Below are positions 50,719-59,043 of a stretch of 64,000 bases of DNA, piece by piece. Position 1 is the stretch's first letter. The number at the start of each line of letters is the position of its first letter. The notes under the pieces are model-generated. The model was given only the letters and a program-made list of their open reading frames with translations. It was not told the DNA's origin and did no database searches. The stretch comes from Maricaulis sp947259345 (lineage in GTDB: Bacteria > Pseudomonadota > Alphaproteobacteria > Caulobacterales > Maricaulaceae): positions 3,038,001 through 3,102,000 of the forward strand of contig OZ244254.1 in NCBI GenBank assembly GCA_965217205.1, in the 5' to 3' direction. The translations under genes and the position numbers were made by a program.

Positions 50719-51756
50719 TCAGGCGCGATTGCGAATCCGCGCCAGCAATTGCTCAACATGGGCAACCGGCACATCCGGTGTAATGCCGTGGCCGAGATTG
50801 AAGATATGGGGCCGACCCGCCCAACTATCCAGCAAACGGTCCACCTCACCGTCAAGCGCTGCACCTCCGGCGCGCAGCACGGCCGGATCCAGATGCCCCT
50901 GGACTGGCATGCCGTCCGGCAGGACCGATTGGATCCAGGCCGGATCCACACCCGTATCGACCGCGATCGCCGTCACACCGGTTTCCCGGGCATAGCGCGG
51001 ATAGAGCGTGCCGGCGCCCCGCGGAAAGCCGATAATCGGGACATCCACACCAGCGGCCCGGACGGCTTCGATGATACGGCGCGTCGGTCGGATGATGACA
51101 CGCTCGAACAGAGGTTCCGGCAGGCCTTCTGCCCAGCTGTCGAACAGTTTGAGGACTTCAGCTCCGCACCGGGCCTGCATGATCAGGTATTCTGCTGTCA
51201 CGTCAGCAATCCGGTCCATCATGCCGTCAAAAGCCTCGGGATGCTCCCAGGCCGCCACTCGGGCCTTGAACCGGTCTTTCGAACCGCCACCCTCGACCAT
51301 GTAGGTCGCAACGGTCCAGGGCGACCCCGCAAAGCCAATCATCGTGGTCTGGGACGGAAGCGCGGGAACAACTCGTTTGAGCGTCTCACCTACCGGTGAC
51401 AGAACGGCTTCGGTTTGATCGAGCGTAAGCTGTTCAAAATCGCGTACATCGAAGGGTTCGAGCTTCGGGCCTTCACCGGTCACGAACCAGACCTTGCGAC
51501 CCAGCGCGATCGGGACCAGCAAAATGTCGGCAAATAGGATCGCTGCATCGAACCCGAACCGGTGGATTGGTTGCAGAGTCACTTCAGCGGCCAGATCCGG
51601 AGAGAAACAGAAATCGATGAAGTTCTTCGCGCGAGAACGGACTTCGCGATATTCGGCAAGATAGCGCCCTGCCTGGCGCATGAGCCAGACAGGCGGTGGG
51701 CTGACGGTTTCACCAGCGAGAACCCGGAGGAGCGGTTTTTCGATCATGTCATTCAT
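50719..51756 (-). CDS. hemE: Uroporphyrinogen decarboxylase
   Basis: 345 residues. PPVWLMRQAGRYLAEYR, FFSPD-like FCFSPDLAAEVTLQP, FADILLVP, GFAGSPWTVATYM, IGFPRGAG, LDP, and HIFNLGHGITPDVP are the full set of family motifs. Converts uroporphyrinogen III to coproporphyrinogen III. It borders the non-coding putative oriC, as hemE does in Caulobacter, so its promoter must lie in the origin. Confidence 0.97.
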   Translation of the reverse strand: MNDMIEKPLLRVLAGETVSPPPVWLMRQAGRYLAEYREVRSRAKNFIDFCFSPDLAAEVTLQPIHRFGFDAAILFADILLVPIALGRKVWFVTGEGPKLEPFDVRDFEQLTLDQTEAVLSPVGETLKRVVPALPSQTTMIGFAGSPWTVATYMVEGGGSKDRFKARVAAWEHPEAFDGMMDRIADVTAEYLIMQARCGAEVLKLFDSWAEGLPEPLFERVIIRPTRRIIEAVRAAGVDVPIIGFPRGAGTLYPRYARETGVTAIAVDTGVDPAWIQSVLPDGMPVQGHLDPAVLRAGGAALDGEVDRLLDSWAGRPHIFNLGHGITPDVPVAHVEQLLARIRNRA

Positions 51757-52200
51757 TCGCCCTGCTTAGGCATCAATTCCCACCGGATCAATCGCTCCCC
51801 TTCATCTCTCTAAAAAGAATATATTGATTGTAGAAGATTGTTGGGGTGTGGACGATGTGGATGCTTGGGATTTTCCCCGTTGTTCCGGTTTTCAAACCCG
51901 TATGTTATCCCTCCACAGCTCTCCTGGTCCCGGTTTCCGACAAGTTTGATTAAACCATTTTTTTCAAACTCATAAGTCAATGTGGCAATGTGGATGAATC
52001 GTGGACAACGACATTTTCGGTCGAAGCGGGTTGCACGATCTTCCACAGTAATTTCCACGCTCTGGCAGACTGTGGGAAGGGCTGTGGGTTGTTCATGGTA
52101 AGACCGGGCACTACTCACAGCCTGTCGGTGCCAATTGTGGTGCTGGGGAAAACAGCCCAACTTATTAACAATTAGTAAATGCGAACCGGTGATCGATCCC
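51757..52200. other. oriC: Putative replication origin (oriC)
   Basis: 444-base non-coding gap between divergent hemE and the PPDK-regulator gene. It contains clustered DnaA-like boxes with core TGTGGA/TCCACA: 51847-51855 and 51856-51864 (tandem), 51989-51997 (TCATCCACA on minus, 8 of 9 to consensus), 52000-52008 and 52039-52047. AT-rich patches sit at about 51811-51838, 51945-51975 and 52161-52180. A CtrA-like TTAACAATTAGTAAA is at 52165-52179, a GAATC methylation site at 51996-52000, and a 7-bp dyad AGTTTGA/TCAAACT at 51943-51949 and 51964-51970. Flanking genes read away from it on both sides. Confidence 0.85.
52165..52179. promoter_or_regulatory. CtrA-like box in the putative oriC
   Basis: TTAACAATTAGTAAA fits TTAA-N7-TTAA in seven of eight defined positions. 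Placed 22-36 bases before the PPDK-regulator ATG, in an AT-rich stretch. In Caulobacter, CtrA silences oriC through such sites; equivalence here is inference. Confidence 0.45.
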
Positions 52201-53040
52201 ATGCTCCCATCGAACTCTCCTTTCGACACCTGCTTTCATATCCATATGGTTTCGGACTCCACCGGTGAGACCCTCATGGAAGTCATGAGAGCTTCGGTCG
52301 CCCAGTTTGAAGGCACCAGCCCGCTCGAACACCTCTATGCGCTGGTCCGGTCATCCAAGCAGCTGGACCGGGTATTGGATGAAGTCGAAGCTTATCCGGG
52401 GGTGGTCATGTACACGATCGTCAATGCGGATTTGCGCCGTGAGCTGGAAACCCGTTGTGTTGAACTGGGCGTACCGGCGATTGCCATCCTGGATCCGATG
52501 CTGGCGACGTTGAGTTCCTATCTCGGCCGGCCTGTTGCGAGCCGCGCCGGCGCGCAACGGTCGCTGGATGCGGATTATTACCGCCGGATCGATGCCCTGA
52601 ACTATGCGATGGCGCATGATGACGGCCAGGGCGATGATTTCGAGGGAGCGGACATTGTGCTTCTCGGTGTCAGCCGGACCTCCAAGACGCCAACCAGTGT
52701 CTATCTTGCTCATCGTGGCTATCGTGCTGCGAACATTCCGCTGGTGAAGGGTGTGCCTTTGCCGCCGCAAATTTTCAACTTGCGCAACCCGCTGGTTGTC
52801 GGCTTGACGGCTTCCCCCGAGCGAATCGTCCAGATTCGTCGGAATCGCCTGCTCAGCCTGAATGAGGATCGCGATACCAACTATATCGATGATTTCGCGG
52901 TCCGCGAAGAGATTCTTTACGCCAAGCGTCTGTATGCCAAGCATAAATGGCCAACTATTGATGTGACGCGACGATCAATCGAGGAAACGGCCGCCAAGAT
53001 CATCAATCTACTTATGGAAAAGCGGAACATGACGGTATGA
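52201..53040 (+). CDS. Pyruvate phosphate dikinase regulatory protein (DUF299)
   Basis: 279 residues from the ATG at 52201. Contains the P-loop GVSRTSKTPTSVYLA of bifunctional ADP-dependent kinase/Pi-dependent pyrophosphorylases that switch PPDK or PEP synthase, plus FHIHMVSDSTGET and QIFNLRNPLVVGLT. The frame extends upstream into the origin (52135) without support. The start is close to the origin AT-rich region, so its promoter overlaps it. maf overlaps its stop (ATGA). Confidence 0.93.
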   Translation: MLPSNSPFDTCFHIHMVSDSTGETLMEVMRASVAQFEGTSPLEHLYALVRSSKQLDRVLDEVEAYPGVVMYTIVNADLRRELETRCVELGVPAIAILDPMLATLSSYLGRPVASRAGAQRSLDADYYRRIDALNYAMAHDDGQGDDFEGADIVLLGVSRTSKTPTSVYLAHRGYRAANIPLVKGVPLPPQIFNLRNPLVVGLTASPERIVQIRRNRLLSLNEDRDTNYIDDFAVREEILYAKRLYAKHKWPTIDVTRRSIEETAAKIINLLMEKRNMTV

Positions 53041-53627
53041 CCCGGTTCATTCTCGCGTCCGGCAGCCAGATCCGGGCGGATATTCTCACGCAGGCCCACA
53101 TCCCCTTCTCGGTTATCAAGTCGGATGTGGATGAAAGCGAGATCAAATCGGAACGGACCGATCTGTCACCGCGGGATATGGCGCTGGTCCTGGCTGAAGC
53201 GAAGGCCCGACCGGTTTCCCAGGCCCATCCTGATGATCTGGTTCTGGGTGCCGACCAGACCATGGAGCTTGACGGGGATTTGCTGGACAAGCTTCCTGAT
53301 GTCGCTCTCGCGCCAGAACGTCTGCGCCGCATGCGCGGGCGTCCGCATTGTCTGCATTCCGGTCTCGCCTTGTTGCGAAATGGAAAAGCCGTGTGGACCC
53401 ACCAGCAGACATCCACCATCCATGTCCGTGATTTCTCGGATGAATTCCTGTCAGCTTATCTGATCGAGGCGGGTGATGCCCTGACAAAAAGTGTCGGAGC
53501 CTATGCCTATGAGGGTTTGGGTGCGCAATTGTTCGAACGGGTAGAAGGCGATTACTATGCCATTCTCGGTTTGCCGCTCTTGCCGCTGGCGAAAATCCTG
53601 CGTGATGAGGGAGTCCTGACGCGATGA
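53037..53627 (+). CDS. maf: Maf-family nucleotide pyrophosphatase
   Basis: 196 residues. FILASGSQIRADIL, ADQTMELDG, SVGAYAYEGLGAQLF and VEGDYYAILGLPLLPL are the Maf motifs. House-cleaning pyrophosphatase for non-canonical nucleotides, of the YceF/YhdE group with QT in the catalytic segment. Overlaps both neighbours by ATGA, so ppdk-regulator, maf, aroE, coaE and dnaQ form a coupled operon reading away from oriC. Confidence 0.93.
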   Translation: MTRFILASGSQIRADILTQAHIPFSVIKSDVDESEIKSERTDLSPRDMALVLAEAKARPVSQAHPDDLVLGADQTMELDGDLLDKLPDVALAPERLRRMRGRPHCLHSGLALLRNGKAVWTHQQTSTIHVRDFSDEFLSAYLIEAGDALTKSVGAYAYEGLGAQLFERVEGDYYAILGLPLLPLAKILRDEGVLTR

Positions 53628-54466
53628 TTCCGACCGGTGCAGCCAGGCTGGCCGGCGTGGCCGGCGACCCGGTCAGCCATTCGCTCTCGCCGATCCTGAT
53701 GAGACTCTGGATCGAGGCGGCAGGCCTCGATGCGCAGTATGCGCCTTTTCCGATCGCCCCGGAGCATTTCGATCGCGCGGTAACCGGTCTTGCCCGGGCT
53801 GGGTGTGTCGGGCTCAATGTGACCTTGCCGCACAAGGAGGCCGCGCTTGAGTTGGCCGATACCGCCACTGCGTCGGCGCGCGCCGTCGGCGCGGCCAATC
53901 TCCTGACAATGAAGGGTATGGAGATCCACGCCGACAACACCGATATCGCTGGATTCCTGTACGCGCTTGAACCAGCCAATATCAATTATGACAGGGCCAA
54001 GGCACTGGTTCTGGGAGCGGGAGGTGCGGCTCGTGCCCTGGTTTACGCGCTCCTGACAGTTGGCGTGACTGACCTCGCCCTGTGCAATCGCAATCTGACG
54101 CGGGCTGAAGGATTGGCACGAGATCTTGCTCCAGGCGCCAGCCTCATTCCCTGGGAGGCACGTGATGATGTGCTCGCTGATCGCACGCTGATTATCAATG
54201 CCACCTCACTTGGCCTCAAGGGCCGCAAAGAGCTCACTCTGGACTGGGATCGGGTCAGCCCGGGTAGTATTGCCTTCGACAGTGTCTATACGCCTTTGAA
54301 GACGGGCTTTCTCACCGGAGCGGCGACGCGCGGTCTGACCGCGATAGACGGTCTGGACATGCTGATTGGCCAGGCACGGCCGAGTTTCGAGGCCTTTTAC
54401 GGCCAGCCGGTACCGGCTCTGCCCGATCTGCGTGGCCAACTCGTGCGCTATCTGGAGGCGTCATAA
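53624..54466 (+). CDS. aroE: Shikimate dehydrogenase
   Basis: 280 residues. SHSLSPILMRLW, NVTLPHKEAAL (Lys of the active site), NTDIAGFLYAL, NADP motif LVLGAGGAARAL and CNRNLTRAEGLA, then SLGLKG. NADP-dependent step in aromatic amino acid synthesis. Its stop overlaps the coaE ATG as TAATG. Confidence 0.95.
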   Translation: MIPTGAARLAGVAGDPVSHSLSPILMRLWIEAAGLDAQYAPFPIAPEHFDRAVTGLARAGCVGLNVTLPHKEAALELADTATASARAVGAANLLTMKGMEIHADNTDIAGFLYALEPANINYDRAKALVLGAGGAARALVYALLTVGVTDLALCNRNLTRAEGLARDLAPGASLIPWEARDDVLADRTLIINATSLGLKGRKELTLDWDRVSPGSIAFDSVYTPLKTGFLTGAATRGLTAIDGLDMLIGQARPSFEAFYGQPVPALPDLRGQLVRYLEAS

Positions 54467-55074
54467 TGCTGCGCGTCGGGCTGACCGGGTCCATCGGCAT
54501 GGGCAAATCGGCGACGGCTCAATTGCTGAGGGAGGCGGGCATCCCTGTTTTCGACTCCGATGCCGCCGTGCATGCGCTCTACGCGCCAGGCGGCGGGGCC
54601 GTTGAGCCGGTTGGACGCGCCTTTCCGGGCGTTGTCGTGGATGGCGCAATTGACCGGGTCCGTCTGTCGGAAGCGCTGAAGGCCGACCCGGACGGGTTCG
54701 AGATTCTCGAAGAGATCGTGCATCCGCTCGTGAGCGCGGCGCGGGAAGCGTTCGTGGCTGACGAAATGGCAGCCGGCCACGAAATCCTGGTGTTCGATGT
54801 GCCCCTTCTGTTTGAGACGGGAGGAGACAAGCGGGTTGATGCCGTCATTGTCGTGCATGCGCCGGACGAGGTGCGGCGCGCGCGCGTCCTGCAGCGACCG
54901 GGCATGACCAAGGCCAAGCTGGACGCCATAATCGCGCGTCAGCTGGACGATTCGATCAAGCTCGAAAGGGCGGATCATGTCGTTGAAACATCAGGTGGAA
55001 TTCCTGATGCAAAGAGACAGGTGGCTGAAATCGTCAAGGCACTCAGAGCCAGGGCGACTGACGCCAATTCATGA
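54466..55074 (+). CDS. coaE: Dephospho-CoA kinase
   Basis: 202 residues. P-loop GLTGSIGMGKS (residues 5-15), FDSDAAVHALY, VFDVPLLFETGGD and VVHAPDEVRRARVL are diagnostic. Final step of CoA synthesis. Overlaps aroE by one base and dnaQ by ATGA. Confidence 0.95.
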   Translation: MLRVGLTGSIGMGKSATAQLLREAGIPVFDSDAAVHALYAPGGGAVEPVGRAFPGVVVDGAIDRVRLSEALKADPDGFEILEEIVHPLVSAAREAFVADEMAAGHEILVFDVPLLFETGGDKRVDAVIVVHAPDEVRRARVLQRPGMTKAKLDAIIARQLDDSIKLERADHVVETSGGIPDAKRQVAEIVKALRARATDANS

Positions 55075-55796
55075 AGTCAGCAAACTCAGGCGGGGCGGCC
55101 GGAATGCGTGAAATAGTCTTCGATACGGAAACCACGGGGCTGGATCCCAATACCGGCGATCGCATCACCGAATTGGGCGCTGTCGAGGTGATCGATTACA
55201 TCCCGACCGGCAAGACATTCCATGCCTATGTGAATCCGCAGCGTTCCGTGCCGAAGGAAGTGGTCGAGATTACCGGGCTGACGACAGAATTTCTGGCTGA
55301 CAAACCGCTCTTTGACGAAGTCGGACCCGACTTTGTCGCCTTTGTCGGGGATGCAACCCTTGTCGCTCACAATGCCCCGTTTGACCGCGGCTTCATCAAT
55401 ATGGAGCTGGCGCGCCTGGGCCTGGATATCTATGCCGATGACCGATTCAAGGATACGGCCCGGATCGCGCGGGCGAAATTTCCGGGCTCGTATGTATCCC
55501 TGGACGCGTTGTGCAAACGCTTCGATATCTCGCTCGACACGCGCGACAAGCACGGCGCCCTGATCGACTCCCTGCTTCTGGCGGAAGTCTATCTCGAGCT
55601 GATGGGTGGGCGAACCCGGGCGCTGGATCTCAGCGGCAAGGGTTCGTCGACCAGTAATGCGGTTGAATTTCCCGCCCGGCCGCCGCGTCCAACAGCGTTG
55701 AACCAGGGCCAGACAGCGTCAGAGCGCGCCGCCCATGACGCCTTTGTCGACGAGATGGGCGATCACGCGCTCTGGAAGAAACTCTCGTTTCAATAG
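55071..55796 (+). CDS. dnaQ: DNA polymerase III epsilon subunit (proofreading exonuclease)
   Basis: 241 residues. Exo I FDTETTGLDP, Exo II VAHNAPFDRGFIN, Exo III DKHGALIDSLLLAEVY (DEDDh type, catalytic His in KHGALID). The tail contains the beta-clamp-type stretch and ends DHALWKKLSF. Start at ATG 55071 overlapping the coaE stop; ATG at 55104 (MREIVFDTETTG) is a possible shorter start. Close to oriC. Confidence 0.95.
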   Translation: MKSANSGGAAGMREIVFDTETTGLDPNTGDRITELGAVEVIDYIPTGKTFHAYVNPQRSVPKEVVEITGLTTEFLADKPLFDEVGPDFVAFVGDATLVAHNAPFDRGFINMELARLGLDIYADDRFKDTARIARAKFPGSYVSLDALCKRFDISLDTRDKHGALIDSLLLAEVYLELMGGRTRALDLSGKGSSTSNAVEFPARPPRPTALNQGQTASERAAHDAFVDEMGDHALWKKLSFQ

Positions 55797-55831
55797 GACC
55801 ATTTGCGTTGGTCCGGCCTGGTTTAAAGGCC
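55796..55831. terminator. Inverted repeats between convergent dnaQ and secB
   Basis: GGACCA (55796-55801) with TGGTCC (55809-55814), followed by GGCCT (55815-55819) with AGGCC (55827-55831) around GGTTTAA. It fills the 34-base gap between the two stop codons. Likely bidirectional transcript end, but no U-tract. Confidence 0.4.
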
Positions 55832-56355
55832 TAGTTTGCAGCGGCCGGGTCGCCATTGCCATTGCTTCCGCCTTCCGAACCCGGCACAGCGGCGGCACGT
55901 TTGGCCAGCTGGGCGCGATACAGGCCCGCGAAATCGACCGGATCCAGCATGAGCGGCGGGAAATTGCCATCACGCGTAGTGTCGCCAAGGACGCGGCGCG
56001 CGAACGGGAAGATCAGACGCGGGCATTCAATCAGCAGGAAGGGCTCGCGTTCGGCATCCTGCACATTGGCCAGCTGGAAGAGGCCGGCATAGGCAAGCTC
56101 GGCGATGAAAACGACAGTCTCCTCGCGGGTCGCCTTGGCATTCACGGTCAGTACGACCTCATAGGTATCGTCACCGACGGCGCGGGCCTGGACATCAATG
56201 CCCAGATCGATCGCCGGCGTTGCCTGGCCGGGACGCAGCGTGTCAGGGGCGCCCGGGTTTTCGAAGGAGAGGTCCTTCACGTATTGCGCAAGGACGCGCA
56301 GCTGCGGCTGTTGGGCGGCCGCGTCGTCAGCGGGCATGTTGGGTGCGTCGGTCAT
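55831..56355 (-). CDS. secB: Protein-export chaperone SecB
   Basis: 174 residues from the ATG at 56355 with GGGGAG close upstream. LAQYVKDLSFENPGAP, FIAELAYAGLFQL, LIECPRLIFPFARRVL, DGNFPPLMLDPVDF are SecB signatures. Tetrameric chaperone that feeds preproteins to SecA. Acidic N-terminal tail and Asn/Gly-rich C-terminal tail. Confidence 0.96.
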   Translation of the reverse strand: MTDAPNMPADDAAAQQPQLRVLAQYVKDLSFENPGAPDTLRPGQATPAIDLGIDVQARAVGDDTYEVVLTVNAKATREETVVFIAELAYAGLFQLANVQDAEREPFLLIECPRLIFPFARRVLGDTTRDGNFPPLMLDPVDFAGLYRAQLAKRAAAVPGSEGGSNGNGDPAAAN

Positions 56356-56568
56356 GGAACTCCCCGGATGGGTCTGTAAGCATCTGGCCATGGGCGGCCG
56401 GGTCAATGAGAGCGCGCCCGTTAGCATGGCGACCGCCTACCGGCAAGCTGGCAAGACCACAGCGAAGAGGCTGACGTCTGACCAAATAGGGCCTATATCA
56501 GGGATTGGAACGATGTCTTGGCGCGTGGCGGCAAGGCGTGTCAGCTCAGCAAAGGTATAGCGAGCCGT

Positions 56569-57189
56569 ATGGATATCTGGACACTTCTCAGCGGTGTGGT
56601 CGCGATCTTCTTCGCCTATCGTCTCTATACGGTTCTGGGGCGCCGGGAAGGTCACATGGAGGCCCCGACGCCTCGCGAGAAAGCCGCGAAACCGGGAGAG
56701 GCCGGTCAGCCGCCCGGATTGCGCCCCGCGTTTGAAGGCCCGGCTGCGGCCGGCTTGGAAGCCATTGCAGCGGTTGATCCGCGATTTGACCCAACAGCCT
56801 TCCTCGAGGGTGCTCGCAGCGCCTACACGATGATCGTTGAGGCCTTTGCCGCCGGTGATCGAAAGACGCTCGAACCGCTCTTGGCAGCAAAAGTCCTCGA
56901 ACGTTACACCACCGCAATTGACCAACGCGCGGATCGTGGTGAAACGGTCAAAACCGAAATTGAACGGATTCGTTCGGCCGAGATTACCGAGGCCAGCCTC
57001 GAGGGCGAAACCGCGCGTATCAAGGTGCGCTTTATCGCCGAGATCGCCACCGAAACCCGCGATGCGGACGAGGTTTTGATCGCCGGCGACCTGGGCCATC
57101 TTTCGACCGTCACCGAAGACTGGCTGTTCGAACGCCGCACCGATACCGGCAATCCCAATTGGGTATTGACCCGTGTTGCGGCGGTCTGA
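56569..57189 (+). CDS. Tim44/TimA-like inner-membrane protein
   Basis: 206 residues from the ATG at 56569. One N-terminal membrane segment (DIWTLLSGVVAIFFAYRLYTV) is followed by a charged Pro-rich linker and a Tim44-like domain (about 85-206, DPTAFLEGARSAYTMIVEAF, then TEDWLFER). Alphaproteobacterial TimA, ancestral to the mitochondrial presequence-translocase component Tim44. Divergent from secB and overlapping mltA by 17 bases, which suits a secretion/envelope role. The AAAGG site is somewhat far upstream. Confidence 0.88.
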   Translation: MDIWTLLSGVVAIFFAYRLYTVLGRREGHMEAPTPREKAAKPGEAGQPPGLRPAFEGPAAAGLEAIAAVDPRFDPTAFLEGARSAYTMIVEAFAAGDRKTLEPLLAAKVLERYTTAIDQRADRGETVKTEIERIRSAEITEASLEGETARIKVRFIAEIATETRDADEVLIAGDLGHLSTVTEDWLFERRTDTGNPNWVLTRVAAV

Positions 57190-58414
57190 TCGGCTCGCCC
57201 TGATCGGCGTCGTGCTGCTGGCGGCTTGCCAGCCCTCGACACCGGAGCCTGAGCCCGAACCGGAAATTCCGGTCGCAGAACGCCCGGAAACCCTTGATTT
57301 TCAAACTGTCCTCTGGACCGACCTGCCTGGTTGGGAGAGCGAGGATCTGGCGCCAGCGCTGCAAGCCTTTCGCCGAAGTTGCGAGCGGCTGGGTCGCCGG
57401 GCCGACAGTGATGCGCTCAATCCGCGCGCCGAATGGGCCGGCCGGGTGGAGGATTGGCGCGGCGCCTGTGCCGCCGCGGCCATGACACGGGACGGGTCCG
57501 ATGCCGCGCGTGCCAGTCTGGAAGCCGTCTTCACGCCCGTGCGGCTGCTCGCCCGCGAGGCGGAAACGGGGGAAACCCGCGAAACCGGTCTGCTGACCGG
57601 ATATTACGAGCCCTATGTCGAAGTACGTCGGACGCGCCAACCCGGCTTTACCCAACCGCTTCGCCGTCGGCCGGATGATCTTGTCACCGTTGACCTGGGA
57701 CGTTTCGACGAAAGCCTGTCGGGTCGTCGCATTGTCGGTGAGGTCCGTGAGGGCGAACTGGTTGCGTACAAGGACCGCACCACGATCGAGGCCAGCAATG
57801 CCGGCGAAGTCTTTGCCTGGGGTCGCCCGATTGATGTCTTCTTCCTGCAAATCCAGGGCTCGGGTCGGCTGGTCTTTGCCGATGGTCATGAAGAGCGCGC
57901 CGCCTTTGCCGCCCATAATGGCCTGCCCTATCGATCCATCGGTCGCGAACTGATCAATCGAGGTGAGCTGGAAGCGCATGCCGCGTCCAAACAGGGCATT
58001 GAAGCCTGGTTGAACGAGCATGGTCCGGAAGCCACCGCTGAGCTGTTTGGCGTTAATCCGCGCTATGTCTTCTTCCAGAGCGAAAGTCTGGATGACCCGT
58101 CGCTGGGGCCGCGCGGCTCCGCCGGTGTCCCGCTGACGCCGATGGCCTCGATCGCGGTGGATACCGGCATCATGGCGCAGGGTGTGCCGGTCTGGATATC
58201 GGCGGACCTGCCGGAGCTCGACGACTGGCATGGCCTTGTCGTCGCCCAGGATACCGGCGGGGCGATCAATGGACCGCTGCGCGGCGACTTCTTCTGGGGC
58301 TGGGGTGAGACGGCCGAGCGACGGGCGGGGACGACCCGTGCCACCGCCAGCTGGGTCGTGCTCCTGCCGCATACGGTTGTGGCGCGTCTTTTCGCCGACA
58401 CCGAGCCGGCCTGA
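57173..58414 (+). CDS. mltA: Membrane-bound lytic murein transglycosylase A
   Basis: 413 residues from a GTG at 57173 inside the timA gene. Lipoprotein signal ends LLAAC (Cys19). MltA motifs: LLTGYYEPYVEV, DVFFLQIQGSGRL, GVPLTPMASIAVD and VVAQDTGGAINGPLRGDFFW with the catalytic Asp. The terminal 3D domain is intact. Cleaves peptidoglycan at the outer membrane inner face. Confidence 0.93.
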   Translation: MLRRSDRLALIGVVLLAACQPSTPEPEPEPEIPVAERPETLDFQTVLWTDLPGWESEDLAPALQAFRRSCERLGRRADSDALNPRAEWAGRVEDWRGACAAAAMTRDGSDAARASLEAVFTPVRLLAREAETGETRETGLLTGYYEPYVEVRRTRQPGFTQPLRRRPDDLVTVDLGRFDESLSGRRIVGEVREGELVAYKDRTTIEASNAGEVFAWGRPIDVFFLQIQGSGRLVFADGHEERAAFAAHNGLPYRSIGRELINRGELEAHAASKQGIEAWLNEHGPEATAELFGVNPRYVFFQSESLDDPSLGPRGSAGVPLTPMASIAVDTGIMAQGVPVWISADLPELDDWHGLVVAQDTGGAINGPLRGDFFWGWGETAERRAGTTRATASWVVLLPHTVVARLFADTEPA

Positions 58415-58417
58415 CGC

Positions 58418-59005
58418 ATGTCGCGCAAACGCACCATGCGGCCGGAGGAGCGTGCCTTGTGGACGCGTGTGGCCAAGTCGGTGAAACCGCTGTCCGAGGA
58501 TCGCATGGCCGCGCTAGAGCGCTCCGAGCCGGACGCTGCTCCGCAGAAAAAAGACAAGATGGACACGGCAGCCCGCGCTTATGAAACAGGGCTGCGCCTG
58601 CCGGTCACGCCCCGCGCGCCGGCGGCTTATGACCCGCCTGTCCCGCATGACCGCTCCGGCGAGAAACGGGTCCGCCGCGGCCGGCTCGACATTGATGGTC
58701 GGATCGATCTGCACGGGCTGACCCAGGATCAGGCACTGCGCTCCCTGCGCCATTTCCTGCAAATGGCCTTCGCCAGCGGCTATCGCACCGTGCTCGTGAT
58801 TACCGGCAAGGGTTTCAAGTCGCGTGAACGCGAAGTGGCGCCGTGGGAACAGGTTGAAGAACCCGGCGTCTTGCGGCGCAAGCTCCCGGAATGGCTGGGA
58901 CTTCCCGAGTTTAGTCAGTATGTGTCAGGATTCGCGAAATCCCATGTCCGCCATGGTGGGAGCGGCGCTTTTTATGTCACGCTGAGAACGCGAAACCGCG
59001 ACTGA
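58418..59005 (+). CDS. Smr/MutS2-C domain protein
   Basis: 195 residues. Basic N-terminal half, then an Smr domain (about 95-190) with GRIDLHGLTQDQA and VLVITGKGFKS. Smr domains nick or bind nucleic acid; the role of stand-alone alphaproteobacterial copies is uncertain. Three bases after the mltA stop, in the timA-mltA operon. Convergent with hslU, 38 bases apart. Confidence 0.9.
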   Translation: MSRKRTMRPEERALWTRVAKSVKPLSEDRMAALERSEPDAAPQKKDKMDTAARAYETGLRLPVTPRAPAAYDPPVPHDRSGEKRVRRGRLDIDGRIDLHGLTQDQALRSLRHFLQMAFASGYRTVLVITGKGFKSREREVAPWEQVEEPGVLRRKLPEWLGLPEFSQYVSGFAKSHVRHGGSGAFYVTLRTRNRD

Positions 59006-59043
59006 CCGGGTCAGCCAATTGCGGCCTTGCGTGGCGCCAATCC

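Noticed and set aside
51950..51964. TTAA-N7-TTTT in the origin as a CtrA site
   Set aside because: Second half-site fits only two of four bases; the T-run is likelier part of the AT-rich patch.
57110..58372. 420-codon minus-strand frame opposite mltA
   Set aside because: Shadow of mltA, which shows all catalytic motifs and a lipobox.
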